A stretch of 64,000 bases of DNA from Phialocephala subalpina (GCA_900073065.1 FJOG01000008.1:287631-351630), one strand, 5' to 3'; counted from the first letter of the stretch, positions 1-11,465 are shown. Notes: generated by a model not told the origin, from the sequence alone. Made by a program: numbers and translations.

Positions 1-1083
1 CTTAATCGACTCTCCCACCATTTCTATTGTCTCGACTTCCTTCAAGTGAACCCATTCCTGACCTGTATCCATCCTAGCTTGCCCACCTGGCATTCCGTGT
101 CCACCTGGAAGGTTTCCATTTGCACCATTCCAAGGATCAAAGAAAGCACTTCGGTCGTAGAAGGAATAAGAACTCATTGGAGGCATTTCTGGCATTTCTG
201 GCATTTCGTCCGGAAGTTTGTATATCTCAACCCAACGCTCGCATGTTTTGCAATAATACTTCTCGACTTTCTTCAAGTACCGATCTCTGTCGTATGCGCT
301 GAATGAAGATTCGCCAATATTAGGACTTTTTGGACTTGACGCCGGGTTTTCCGATATTTCTGAAGATGGTTTACTGGTACGACTAATCGAAGGCGAGGCT
401 GATTCGTACACAACACCACATGTGCGGCAGAATTCTCGGACACGGCCTCCGGCAACAAGCAAAGCACGTGCAGTGGTTCGCGCACGTTTCTGGGGCGGTG
501 GCAGAGCCACGACTTCAAAGTCTAGCCGTGCTTTTACGTGCGCTGCCGCCTCGTTATACGGATTATCGGAGGCGGGCGGTGATGCGTGACGTGCGGGAGG
601 TGCTTCGGTAAGATGGACTTGACTGTCGGATGCGGTAAGATCCTGATCGTTTGGTTGATGACTATTCAATTCGGCAGACTTCAGGTTACAAAGCGAGCTG
701 TAAAGACTTGGAGCTGGCGATGCAGGTATGTGAGCTGGCCTAGGTGGAATTGCTGGCATGGCATGTGGAATCGCGGGATTTTGATAACCAAGTGGTGGAA
801 ATGATCCGTTTTGCTGCACGAAAGGAGGTGGAGGCATGTAAGCAGTTTGATGGTAAGGATATGGTAAATTGCCGTATACGGGAGGAAATCTTGCTGCAGG
901 ATTGAATGAACGCCTACTTTGAGATACAGATGTGGCTAAATTTGGGGGATATTGATACCAAGGCGATGGCGGAGATCCATTTTGCTGTCCAGGAGGAGGA
1001 GGCACTTGAAAGCCTGGCCGAGGAGGAAATGAAAAACCGCCGCACCCGGGAGGGCCACCCATCGCAGGCATGAAGGGAAGCAT
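1..1083 (-). CDS. Pro-rich protein with CxxC...CxxC zinc-ribbon-like motif (partial, runs off left edge)
   Basis: A continuous open frame runs from ATG at 1083 to the window edge (361 codons, no stop), so the C-terminus is missing. The ATG is preceded by an in-frame TGA at 1096-1098, which supports this start. Residues 1-130 are rich in Pro, Gly, Tyr and Gln (repeated PPPP/PPSP stretches), which suggests disorder. Around residue 219 there is FCRTCG, and about 60 residues later YYCKTCERW, so two CxxC knuckles could bind one zinc ion. An acidic/Met repeat (three copies of EMP) follows. I do not recognise the family. The base composition and continuous frame support a real gene, but introns further left cannot be excluded. 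Confidence 0.7.
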   Translation of the reverse strand, partial: MLPFMPAMGGPPGCGGFSFPPRPGFQVPPPPGQQNGSPPSPWYQYPPNLATSVSQSRRSFNPAARFPPVYGNLPYPYHQTAYMPPPPFVQQNGSFPPLGYQNPAIPHAMPAIPPRPAHIPASPAPSLYSSLCNLKSAELNSHQPNDQDLTASDSQVHLTEAPPARHASPPASDNPYNEAAAHVKARLDFEVVALPPPQKRARTTARALLVAGGRVREFCRTCGVVYESASPSISRTSKPSSEISENPASSPKSPNIGESSFSAYDRDRYLKKVEKYYCKTCERWVEIYKLPDEMPEMPEMPPMSSYSFYDRSAFFDPWNGANGNLPGGHGMPGGQARMDTGQEWVHLKEVETIEMVGESIK

Positions 1084-1565
1084 ATTCTGTTGTGCTCAAT
1101 AAATAACTCCTTGGGGCCCTATTGATAAGTTGTGGATAGCGGCATGGAGATTTGGAGTGCGGGGGAGTCCAAGATATTTCACGCACCCTTCAACTTTAGG
1201 TGGGCTACGGCAAGTGGGGCTGTGCAAATGCACCTCGACGCCTCGTCGAGGTAGCCGGCCAATGACTATGAACACCAGAAACGATCGAGGAGCAAGGACC
1301 AATCAACGGAAGTTATATGCAAGGCAGATTTGAGGCTTGTAAGACTGGCACGATGATATGCCCTTCACAAAGGGACAGATTGCCGGTTTGGAAACGATGA
1401 ACAAAAGCGACGAACATTTGGAAAGAAGGAAATTTGATAGAACTTAGATGTAAGCAGAGGCACGAGACAATGTTCCGTCCTCTCAAGAACAACCTCATCA
1501 CAGCATTAATATCCGTACTTCCAATGTGTGTATCCTCGAGTTTCGCTAGCCTCAAAGCCTAGCCC
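1084..1565. other. Intergenic, no gene seen
   Basis: It holds the 5' flank of the Pro-rich gene and the 3' flank of the monooxygenase gene. The only structure noted is a perfect 8-bp stem with a 3-nt loop at 1233-1251 (CCTCGACG / CGTCGAGG). Confidence 0.5.
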
Positions 1566-3487
1566 TCACACCCATGACCCCCCTCACAACCTCCCCATCA
1601 AACCTTTCCAGCTCAAGAACCCTCCTCGTATCCTCCAAAACATCATAACTACACCTAATTAGCCATCAGCCCCGTCCCATTTTCAAATCACACTCACCCG
1701 TACAAAATCCTCGTGTGTTCTTCCCCACTCTCAATCCCCGTCTTCAACCAAGGTTTCTTCTTCACGAACTCCGCTTCGCGACCAAACACACACCCACTCA
1801 TACCCATGACTAACCCCATGCGCTCTTTTCGTATTTTTGAAAAGAGGTTGGGGCGTTGGTGCATTTGCGCGGGCGAGGTGAGGGGATAAGGGGAAGGAAG
1901 GGAGGTGGAGGAGTTGGTGGAGAAGAGGAGGGAGAGGGCGCCGATGTCTTCGAGGGTTTGGGAACCGCCTTGGCCTGTTGTTGGAAACATCTGCGAACAT
2001 CAGTTCTATGAATCGACAGTGTCAAGAAGGAAGACGAACAGAATGTACAGCGTCGCCGATGAGCAACGCTTTTCCTCTAAAGATCCTGGACGGCGGTCTG
2101 GGAAAATAGTTTATTTCCCATTCTGAAACGCGCTCTGCTTTTCTATTTTGATAGTCAGTCAAGAAGTATGGAAAGAAGGATAGACAAACTGTAGAGATGC
2201 AACGATCTTGGGATGATAGTCCTTGAACTTCTCTAGCATCTTGGCCTTCGCTCTCTTCGGGTCGGTTTCTGCTTCTATCAGTACCTTCACTTCCTGCATC
2301 TTGAAATGCGAACAGCATACCAGGCGGTCCTTCAATTTCGCCAGGCACATACCCAGCTTCTAGGTCCTGAAGCAAGCCACTGCCACACTATCAGCACCAT
2401 CCCGCCCACCCTCGTCACGCGTCTCCATTGACTCCAAAAATGAAAGAGCTCACTCTCTCCCCTCAAACCAAAACATAGTCTTATTGCCTTCTAAGAAGGT
2501 CGCAAAAGAGCGTCTTGTGAGATCCAACATACTCCTCGTCTCTGCATCTTCCAAAATCGACTCTGTCGGGACAAGGGTTCTAAAGATGCGATACTTTGCT
2601 TTCTTGAGGGTGTTTGATTCGCCGAAACATCGTTTTACGATGGACTGTTTGACATCAGATATGCTGTGTTGGATGGAGGAAGATGGATAAGAAGGAAGGG
2701 GAGAGGGAAGGAGGACGTACACGTTCGCCGTCAGCGCCTATGATGAGGTCGCCTGCGATTATCTCACTGTTCTCGAGAATTGCTGACGCGGTGTCGATAC
2801 ACTTTGAGAACATAGTCAGCGCCCCGTCGAATCAGCGATAGTGAGGAAGACTCACGACACTGATGACCTTCCGTCCGAGCATCAGCTTCGGGACTTTCTT
2901 GCCTGGTCCCGGGTAAAGTGCTAATCGTTTTAACTCGTTGTGCAGGTCGGGACGATAGAAGGTTCGAGTTTGTGAGTTGTCGGCCTGATTGCTCCTATTA
3001 GCAGGTCCATACAAAATGATAACGAATGAATGGGACATACGCCTGGAGTCGTTGTAGAGAAACTCGGGCCTGCTTCGAGTGTTGCTCCATTGAATGTGCC
3101 AATCTATCCGGAGTTAGGCATTCGAGTGATATGAGAGGGAGGCAAGGAACTTACGCATTCAGAGTCCGAACCTCGTGCTTTTTCAAAGTCAAAATCTATG
3201 TTCTGATCAGTTGCGTTACTTGATGGCAAATGACCGAGAAAGAACGGTCGCACCTAAAGATCCCAGCACCCGAGTCGCGTTCCATCCCATAATAATGTGA
3301 AATCCAACCTCTTCTTTGAAATGCGATTTTTCAATAATCTAAATGATGTTAGTGCCTACCGCAGGATGGAAGTGACGTGGATGGGAAGTACCGTAACATT
3401 ATGTCCAGCTCTCGAAAGGACAATAGCCGCCCCAAGCCCTGCGATCCCGGCACCCACGACAATGATGTTCAATTCCGAAGTCGACAT
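1566..3487 (-). CDS. FAD-dependent monooxygenase, salicylate hydroxylase-like
   Basis: Likely a flavoprotein aromatic hydroxylase using FAD and NAD(P)H. The N-terminus gives the Rossmann signature IVVGAGIAGLGAA (GxGxxG) about 10 residues after ATG 3487. A middle exon ends in DLIIGADGER (the GD/DG motif), and a late exon has LLIGDAVH, continuing after an intron as MFPTTGQGG, the second FAD-binding signature. Exons traced with consistent phase: 3487-3392, 3338-3254, 3195-3155, 3103-3041, 2984-2856, 2801-2721, 2644-2454; then exons between about 2400 and 1566 ending in a TGA at 1566-1568. The junctions between 2450 and 2150 could not be settled by eye. A TATA-like box lies about 65 bp upstream. 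It sits next to a 2-hydroxyacid dehydrogenase on the same strand, which would fit aromatic-acid catabolism, but the substrate is not shown by sequence. Confidence 0.85.
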
Positions 3488-4524
3488 ATTTCCTCGTCTG
3501 CTTTCTCTCTGGCGAGAGTCTTGATCTGATTTTTCGGTCCATCGCGTACGCTTTATATATACATTCTCAACACCGGAATCGATATCTCGAACTACGAAAC
3601 ATCAACCCTAAATCACGAACACGCCGGTCCTGCCTTACCCCAGCACCTTGATTCCCCACACCCCAATCCTACATATCTTTTGGTATTCGCCACCCCCGGT
3701 GCGGACCAGGGTTGCGGGCATCTTCTATCAGCTCTAGTCCTCCGCCCAAAAGAACTTCCATATCCGGATTTCGTGACGGCCAATCAGCAGCCAAGATCTT
3801 CTCAGCTGGAGATCAGGAACACCGATGTCACCGAGAGACGGCTACCGGAATCCCAAAAGATCTCTCGCATGCATGTTGCTTACTACGTCTTTAGGTGAGA
3901 CATGCTGCAAGTGCATGGGGCTCCGATTGGGATTAAGAATGGGGCTGAAGTTGCTTTTGTGCTGACTAGTCAAGCGGGAAATCTGGTGGCGTTGTCTTGT
4001 TTCCGGCGAACATCAACTTTACCTCTTCTAAGGCGCCGGCCCGGTATGTAGTGCAGCCGCTCCGTTTCGCGGCTTCAAAGATAATGATGGAGGAAATGCT
4101 GTGGGAGGGCCGGAGGTTGATGCAAAAATGGAAAGATATTCAGACAAGATAATGGTGGTTTAGGTGCAGGAGCTTCGAAAGGATGGAAAGGACGCGCAAC
4201 AATACGAGCGAAAAAGAAAGCTCGGAGTGTTTCGCTGGGCCGCATCACTTCCAGTTACCTGAAGTAGCAAATGCTTGATGACGAAAACAAGGCAACGACA
4301 TTCGGCTTGTGTTGTTTGACAGACGACACGGAAAAAAGTGATGCAGAGGGAGAAACAAAGTTCGTCAAAAGAATGTAATGATATTTGGTCTATGAGGGGT
4401 ACTTCCACCAAGAACAATCTCCCCTCGATGCGTTAATCATGCTTCTCCAGAAAATGGAATTTAGGATTCTCACTTCTCACCTTCGAGATCCTCCTTGAGG
4501 CATGTTCGTCGGTGCAGAGGTAAA
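3488..4524. other. Intergenic, no gene supported
   Basis: Apart from the TATA-like box, only short open frames without recognisable domains or splice logic are seen. It separates two minus-strand genes, so it carries the monooxygenase promoter and the 3' end of the dehydrogenase. Confidence 0.5.
3551..3561 (-). promoter_or_regulatory. TATA-like box of the FAD monooxygenase gene
   Basis: On the minus strand this reads ATATATAAAG and lies about 65 bp before ATG 3487, a normal spacing for a fungal TATA element. Confidence 0.45.
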
Positions 4525-5738
4525 TCAGATCTTGAGCTTCGATAGCTCAGTTGCCGGGACCGCGATCAAGTGCTTGTTAACGGGAGTCAAAGGTTCCTGC
4601 CCTTTGAGCACCGCATCGATGTTCCGCATTGCGAGCGTCTCGAATCCCATGTGCCTGGACAGGTCAGTAAAAGGGTATCTCTTCGATTCTCTGACTTACG
4701 TCTCCAAAGTCCCTCCGGCGTTGTGAGCTGTGAGGGTGACCTGTTTCAACTTCTTTAGTCTCTCGTTGACATGCGGCTCATTCTCGTGGACATCCAATCC
4801 AACGCCAACCAGTCGTCCTTCCTCGACGGCATCAGCTACTGCCTCGTCATCGACCAACACTCCTCTCGCAATGTTGACAAATCTGCTACCCATTTTCATT
4901 TTGGACAGTCTCTCCTTGTTGATCAACTTCTTCCCGTCAGGACTCGCAGGTGTTGCAAGAACCACACAGTCACTAACTAAAAGCAGAGAGTCGACATCCG
5001 GACAGAACTCAGCATCCATCTCGGCTTCTCTTGCTTCCGACTGCCGGAAGATATCGAAATACTTGATTTTCATGCCAAAAGCAAGGTACGCTTTACGTGC
5101 AATCTCATATCCAATCTTGCCGAGTCCAATGACGCCAAGTACATGACCACGAGGGTTGTGCGAAAGAACAGCAGCATTCTCGTGACATTCCTTGAAATCT
5201 TCAGACGAGCCGCGACCAGCTGAAGTACACCAAGTAAGGTTTCGGAAGGTAGCAAGAATCAAAAAGATCGCAAAATCTGCCACTGCCTCGGTCGATGCGG
5301 CTGCACTGTGTAACGTCAGAACCTTGTGATGAACAAGCTTTGGGGGACTGACCTGTTGCAATACAAGATACCTGGGAAAGTTAATCAGCCTTGCATGATA
5401 TCACAAGCCTATAGAAACATACCTCGCTCAGCCAAAATATCAACATCAGCCCAATCAAAGCCTGCACCTGCGGATGCAAAAATCTTGCATGACTCTGGGA
5501 TTAATGGGACCATCTCCTTGTCCCATCTCCCCATTTCACCCCCGGTATTCCAGAAAGGTCTGAAGATTGCGGAGAAATTACCCCACTTCTTCTCTTTCAG
5601 GCCCTCAAGGAAAGCATCTCGTTGTCGCTCCTCCAGCGAGGGTCGAACAATATCAAAATCCTTCGCGAAGGTTGAGTAGAATGCTGTGTTCCATTTTACT
5701 GGGTCTCCAATATGAAGGACGATGGGCTTGGGTGCCAT
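4525..5738 (-). CDS. D-isomer-specific 2-hydroxyacid dehydrogenase (mandelate/GRHPR type)
   Basis: A cytosolic NAD(P)-dependent oxidoreductase interconverting 2-oxoacids and D-2-hydroxyacids. Four exons were traced: 5738-5423, 5371-5353 (only 19 nt), 5305-4700 and 4654-4525; phases close to give 356 aa ending KLKI. The 19-nt exon restores the conserved AERGILYCN segment. The nucleotide-binding loop GLGKIG is at about residues 172-177. The catalytic Arg lies in VNIARG, the Glu in DVHENEP and the His in LTAHNAGGT. This last form resembles the fungal D-mandelate dehydrogenase branch more than formate or phosphoglycerate dehydrogenases. Substrate preference (mandelate, glyoxylate or branched 2-ketoacids) is inference. 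Confidence 0.92.
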
Positions 5739-6289
5739 GATTGCTGATGAATATAAGATTGATATGCTTGAGCGGTGAGATCTTAGATGCTGCCAACAGT
5801 GGAATATTTGTATGAAGCAAAATGCCGCAACATCAATGAATAGAACGTAACGAAAATTCTAACAAGCAGCAGACCAGTAACAGAGCATTTGTGGCCTTCT
5901 TCTTCGAATGAACTGATAAGGCGTTTGATGGCTGAGATGAGAGGAAGTTGTTGTCGCCGAGAGTGAGGGGTGCTGCAGGACGCGTGCAGCTTCCACCATC
6001 CTTGTCGACCAGTCTCTGGTCTCCAGATTTCCAACTTAGGACCTTGATGTCTCATGTACATCGCATTTATCCACAAATGAACTCTCATCTGCTGGACATA
6101 TAAATTGTTGAGGATATTCGGTAGAAGAAGAAAGCGAGGAAAGGAACAAAGAAATACCGATGGGAGTGTAGAGTGGGTCTCAGCCCAAAAGGGAAGGCAT
6201 GTTGTGCCTCGGACAAAACGTCGACATCTCGAGTTTCATGACCACCACCTCCGAATAGCTTCACAACATCTGCCAGAGCTCCAGTTGAA
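5739..6289. other. Intergenic between divergent dehydrogenase and GST genes
   Basis: This is the shared 5' region of the minus-strand dehydrogenase and the plus-strand GST. No coding region or clear TATA element is seen. Confidence 0.45.
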
Positions 6290-7141
6290 ATGGCAGACAG
6301 CACGAGCTCCTCAGGGGCGCAGCCAAAAGGACAGCCCACCCTTCACCACCTCAGTGTTCGTGTTGCTACCCCTCCTTTCCAGGTTCTCAATCTCCCAGCC
6401 TTGACAGAACAATCGAGAAGACCAGAAAGTCCAGGCAAGGATAGCAGATTGAGAACGCTGCCTCTCTCTCCTACGAAGCTAACAATCACTCCGCAGGACT
6501 CTCAATCGCAACGCATCCTCTGGCTCCTCGAAGAGCTCGCAATTCCTTATACCCTCATCAATTATAAACGCGACGAGCAAAAACGATCCCCTCCCGGGCT
6601 CAAAACGATTCATCCCCTCGGCAGAGCGCCCACCTTCATCACCGCAGATGGTCGAATACTCACAGAGTCCATGACGATTGCGACATACCTCCTCGAAACC
6701 TACGATGTCTCCAAGAAGTTCGCATATTCCGACTGGATCCGCGACATGACGCTCACCTCCTTCTCTGGCACAAGTTTGCTTGATCTCGCAGACACAGAAT
6801 TGCTGTTTGATCTGGCTGCTAAACATACCCCTTGGCCATTGTCCTACATAACTCGGTTCATCAAGAAGAAATACGATAGTTTCTTCTCTGCGGCGGAGTT
6901 TAAGAAGAACATGGAGTTCTTAGCGAAGGAATTGGGCGATGAGGAGTGGTTCAATGGCAAAGAACCAGGCCGAGCTGACTTTATGTTGAGCTGGCCGATG
7001 GACTTCGTTGGTCAGAGGGGATATGTGGATCTTAAGAAGGACTTTCCGACATTGCATGCTTGGAGAATGAGGATCATTGAGCGACCGGCTTGGAAGAGTA
7101 CGCTGGAGAAGGGGAATGGCTATGATTTGAATTCTTGGTAG
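6290..7141 (+). CDS. Glutathione S-transferase
   Basis: Likely a cytosolic GST (thioredoxin-like N-terminal domain plus helical C-terminal domain). The frame is open throughout at 283 codons, but the N-terminal fold is only continuous if 6356-6496 is removed as a 141-nt in-frame intron. This joins LHHLS to DSQSQRILWLLEEL, as in fungal GSTs (TLHHLN-SQSQRILWLLEEL). The intron has a GTTCGT donor, a CTAAC branch site at 6479-6483 and a CAG acceptor at 6494-6496. The mature product would be 236 aa. The HPLGRAP and TESMTIATYL motifs (cis-Pro and glutathione-contact region) are present. It lies divergent from the D-2-hydroxyacid dehydrogenase. Class and substrate are not determined. Confidence 0.88.
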   Translation: MADSTSSSGAQPKGQPTLHHLSVRVATPPFQVLNLPALTEQSRRPESPGKDSRLRTLPLSPTKLTITPQDSQSQRILWLLEELAIPYTLINYKRDEQKRSPPGLKTIHPLGRAPTFITADGRILTESMTIATYLLETYDVSKKFAYSDWIRDMTLTSFSGTSLLDLADTELLFDLAAKHTPWPLSYITRFIKKKYDSFFSAAEFKKNMEFLAKELGDEEWFNGKEPGRADFMLSWPMDFVGQRGYVDLKKDFPTLHAWRMRIIERPAWKSTLEKGNGYDLNSW

Positions 7142-9367
7142 GCGGGGGTTTCAATGCCCCAGCCTCGAAAATACGGTCGAAGAGGCTGGCTGGGCCAGGA
7201 TGGGCATTCCGACAAATTAAGTCCGGGCAGAAGAAGAGGGTGACCTAGAAAGTCCAGGCGCGCTGGGACATTGAAACGCTGTTGGTAAGACCCTTCTCCT
7301 AGCGGATGAGAAGTTGGGCTGGTTGCTGGGCGGGTTGTCCAAAGGGATGATGGTGATCTGCCTTATGACATCCAAACTGGGCCGAATGATACTGCTACTT
7401 GGCAAGATGGCCAGATCTACGCGCTTCGGACTTGGTGGGCGAAAAGATGATGTCCTTGCGGCACTTCAGGAGTGAACATCCAGTGGCTTCTTCGAGAAAG
7501 TTTCGTCTCGCCGGTTTGGTATTCTTTGGGTAGGAAGGATAAGAAAGGGCGAATTGTTACACCATGGGGGCTTTCTGCACCGGAAGTTCGGCCTGGGCGG
7601 TAAAATTGAATGCCTATTTCTTCGTTCTCTGCTAGAGCTGCTCTGGTGTTGCTACGCATCTGGTTGTTCTAGACTTGCTGGCTTGATCTTGAAGAAAAGA
7701 AAGCCAGCGCCGCTATAGCTCGAGAAGAGGTTGAATGATCCTTTTAGCTTCATATTGTGGGGTCGAGGCTTCCTAGTCTAGAATCCTTACATTGTATGGA
7801 GCGGGTCCTATCTCCATGTCAACTCCCGTGAGCCTCCCTCAGCATGTTGTATCACAGCAGTGCTTCAATCAACACCTGCCAGTGACACTCAGACACATCT
7901 CAGGCTTAGAGTTGGAGCCCTCAATTAGGGTCTAACAGATGCGGTAGAGCCTCAGCCGCGTAATTCCCTTCCAAGCCCGCATCACAAGCGTACTGGGACG
8001 ATAACTTCGCTTCGAAAGGCGTCTGAATCGGGTCCAGTAACCACGGTGAGGACCGCTACGACGCCCACGACCGCATCTCCGGCATCTTGAGTCTCAATAC
8101 CTCTTAGCAGTCGGGCGATTATTGGCGGAAGCTGCATTCTCCTCCACATCCTGACTGCAGCTCTCCGAAGATTGCTTTCCACCAATGTTGACGATAATCG
8201 CAACTGGGTGCATAATAAGCCTCGTTCACATTGTCGAAGACTTTTGGTGATATTTAAATGTCCTTTGCTCGAAAGATGTGCAGAACAACTTTTTTGATGT
8301 GCCCCCATGGCGGCACCGTGAAAGCGCGCTGGGAACGGAGGAGTGTCAGAACTCAGGAGCCTTCTCAAGGCTCTGCCGCAAATCGATATTGTGCAACATC
8401 GATTCTCTCCGGAAGATTTTTGGTTGTAGATGAACCTCTTCCCGCCCCCACACCACATCGGCGTCCTACTGCCTCTAGGACGGATGGCTGCATGTGGCTC
8501 AATCGGCCTCGAGAACTCAGCCACAACGTTTGCTGGTACTTGTCACACAAAGTAGTCGTCCCTGCCTCTTGCTGCAATGTCCGTCTCATTCGGACTTCTG
8601 AGCTGTGGTGGGCCGCAAATCGCAGAGAACTCGTGCATCTTCCAGCGGCAGGCTGCTGTCCGATGACTACTTCTAATATGGCGAGGGTCTTTTTGTTGGT
8701 CTTGAAATTGATCGGTACTAGTTGACGTACTGAGTGCGTAAGGACATGATCGCAGGGATGTCGGGTTTCGTGACTGGCGTTACTACGATATCTCAAATTC
8801 CTTGATTCATTATTGACTTTTCTTCAAAGGCATCAATCTTCGAACGCGTGTAGGGTTTTCTTGGAAACCGATTGTTTTTCTTTGCTTTCTGACTTCTTTG
8901 GCGACACCATTGTTGTCTTTAGTCATAGCCCATGCTCGAAGCGGGGGCCTCACTTTGATCTATTCGCATTTCTCAAACCACTGGCTTGCAGCAATATTGC
9001 AATCCTCGTTGAGCCAATCTTTCAGCTTTAAGCCACACACAGGGTAGGGCCAAGTCTGGAATATCTGCATATCCTAATTACGTCAATCACAAAGACTTTA
9101 CGGCTCTCAAAATACACTTTTCTCATTCTATGGCTGCTTTATCATCACGTCTAGTTCAGACTGCATATGCATCAAATTCTTCGATGGACTGGTAACACAA
9201 AATCGAGCTCCAAAGTTTTGCTGTCTTCGACCCTAGTTCCTCTTGATGTTTAAACATAAAGCACAAGTTCGATTCTTTAACACGTTCAAAGTGAACAATC
9301 CCGAGAACCCTAACTTTCACGCCTCCTAAACCATCCACGACATTCAAGTCCGACAATTTGAATCAAA
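7142..9367. other. 2.2-kb intergenic stretch, no supported gene
   Basis: Several overlapping open frames (up to 180 codons) lie on both strands between about 7980 and 8800, but none shows a recognisable domain, splice pattern or coding-like composition. I see no repeats with clear ends. Confidence 0.4.
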
Positions 9368-10636
9368 ATGAAGAGCTATGTGGTATTCGCAAACGTGCTT
9401 CTTGCATTGATCCCCCTCACAGCAGCTGACACCGCTGCTACCGCAGAAGAAGTCAACCAACACATTGACATCGCGAAGACTGGGAATATCTATTGGTGAG
9501 TCAACGTTCAAAAACGCCTGCCTGATTCTCCACTGACATTTCAAATTTGCAGCAATGCTCAATTCAACATAGCCTGTAATGGATGCAGTCTCGTCGGCGA
9601 TCTGAGCGTCTCAGGTGGCTGTGACGACACATCTGCCGACTTGCCAACGTGCATCGAACAACGGGCACCAGATGCCAACTTCTCGATGCTGGTAGCCGAC
9701 TTCACAGAGTACTGGCTTGGTATTGCCTTCGACGATTTCCAGCTTCACTTCGAGCTCGATATCAGTTTGACTCCTACACAACTGAGCAATGAAGTGATCA
9801 TCCACCCGCTTGGTGACAACGGATTGTCAATTCCCTTCAATGCACGAGCCTTTCAAAGACCTTTGAGAAGCCCTTGCTGACAAGCACCAGAATGGAGGCT
9901 CGTACAAAACTGTCCATACTTTCGATCCTTAGATCCACGGCTGGGTCAACTCCACACCTGCAAATTTCACCTATGGATTTGATTTCACAGTAAGTCCGGC
10001 CGAGATCCACGTTGGAGCACTCACTGATGTCCCAAAGATCCCCAATCATTCCACAATCTGGATACCAGTCTTGCACAAGGACAACAAACGACATTTGGAT
10101 TGTAAGGATGTTGTTCCCGACAACCAGACCCGATGTGCTAACATCCACCTCTCAGCAATGGCTCTACTCTCACTCCAACCGCCTTCCAAGGTACCAACCC
10201 AAATCTACAATTCGACTTCTCCCTCTCCTTCCGACCACTCATCTCCGCCAATGCAAAGTTCCTAAAAGGCATCTTCAGCGACACAATCGTCTACCTCGCG
10301 GTCTCTCAGGTCCTGAATGTCATCAACGACTACACTCCAGCCCCTGCAGGTACAGACTCGACTCATATATACAAGAACCTTACCCATGTAGTGCCCATCA
10401 TTAGTACGGACTTTGATCTGAGTCTTGCGAAGCCGAAAGAGAATCTGCTGCTGGGCTCGTTTAATGGGACGGCGTTGCCGACGCAGTGTTTGGATTTTGA
10501 TGCTAAGAGTACGAGTTTGATTGTTGCGTCTGCGGTGCGACCGAGTAGTGGTGCTGGACGTATTAATGTTATTGCTTTACCGATGTTGAGTATTGCTGTT
10601 CTTGTTGCGCTTTTGGCTTCATGTCAGCGATGTTGA
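9368..10636 (+). pseudogene. Decayed gene for a secreted, probably GPI-anchored protein
   Basis: The 5' part is intact: ATG 9368 begins a signal peptide (VVFANVLLALIPLTAA), and an intron at 9496-9552 leads into a Cys-rich domain (CNAQFNIACNGCSLVGDL). This frame stops at 9878-9880. The protein appears to continue in another frame (HGWVNSTPANFTYGFDF, 9933-9989), but that frame has an in-frame TAG at 9930-9932. A third frame continues from about 10038 (HNLDTSLAQGQQTTFGF), through a good intron at 10102-10157 with a TGCTAAC branch site, to TGA 10634-10636. The last frame ends in a hydrophobic tail typical of a GPI signal. So at least two frame changes and one stop break a single protein-like sequence. 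A translated 145-aa secreted fragment from the first two exons is still possible. Unusual splicing or sequencing error is the alternative. Confidence 0.6.
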
Positions 10637-11041
10637 TTGTCAATGGCTTGCTGCTTGGAGAACGAGATTTTTGGTCAGCGTCGTAATTCTTTACTTCCTC
10701 GTCGTTTCTTTTTTGGTTTTGTTCATAATGATATGTTCGAGGTTTTTAATTATTTGATTTAGTAAGTTTTTAAGTTGTGTTTGAAGTTTCATGTCGGGAG
10801 TCATTTAATGGATGGGGCGGTAATTCAGGGAATTTAGCTAAGGTGTTCGATTCAAGTGCAGAATTTCAAAGAGTAACTTTTACAATATTTGTCCTGGAAC
10901 ATATATCAATTCCTATTACAAGCTTGCGCACAGTCTGTTCGTTGAGACGTGGGAACACGTGATCAAAATACCACTCCTCTATCACCCGCTAGGACCCCGC
11001 TATCCTCCATTGCCACCGTCCGTGATTTTCATCAGTCCTAA
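10637..11041. other. Intergenic, no gene seen
   Basis: An AT-rich stretch follows the decayed GPI gene. No coding signal is seen up to the C-terminal membrane-protein fragment. Confidence 0.5.
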
Positions 11042-11437
11042 ATCAATGCGAGAGATCCGACTTCCTCCGTTCTAGATGCTATGGGCTCAGCACTCTTTCG
11101 TTTGGCCATGAATGGAAACAGCGTTTATGGAACGAAAGTCCCAGGCGGTATTGTGTTTGAGACGCAGACCTTCTCTGTGACGCGAGTTACTACTGAGCTT
11201 GTGATGAAAAGCAATGGTATATGGCTTGCAGCTACGATCGTGGTTGAGGTCATTGGACTGGTGGTTTCTATAGTGATGGTATGGACCTACTGGGCTCAGG
11301 AAAGGAGCTTGAGCTTGAGTCCTGTGGAGACTATCCAGGTTATGCCCGTGATGGTGCTGGAAAAAGATATGAGTGCAGATGAGGTTGTCGAGCGTTATGG
11401 GAGTCAGACTGTGAGTCTCTTGTCGAAAGAGGGTTAA
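11042..11437 (+). pseudogene. Orphan C-terminal part of a fungal multipass membrane protein (inverted fragment)
   Basis: An open frame preceded by an in-frame TAA at 11039-11041 reads RDPTSSVLDAMGSALFRLAM, then a TM segment (about 24 residues starting GIWLAATIVVEVIG) and a cytosolic tail with SLSLSPVETIQ, ending at a TAA in 11435-11437. In the family I recognise, this module follows a conserved C-x-W-x-DPT site near the C-terminus. Here it has no N-terminal part on its own strand, while the minus-strand gene next door loses homology exactly at CEWTWR. It therefore looks like the missing 3' end of that gene in inverted orientation. The first ATG (11081) could allow a 118-aa product, but this is unlikely to be a functional gene. 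Confidence 0.6.
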
Positions 11438-11465
11438 GTTTAAGTATTTGCAGATATCGAAATGA

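Noticed and set aside
4730..5146. 138-codon plus-strand frame
   Set aside because: Antisense of the 2-hydroxyacid dehydrogenase exon.
7982..8796. Overlapping open frames of 143-180 codons on both strands
   Set aside because: Three frames overlap on opposite strands with no motif, splice logic or coding-like composition; they look like chance openness in GC-rich DNA.
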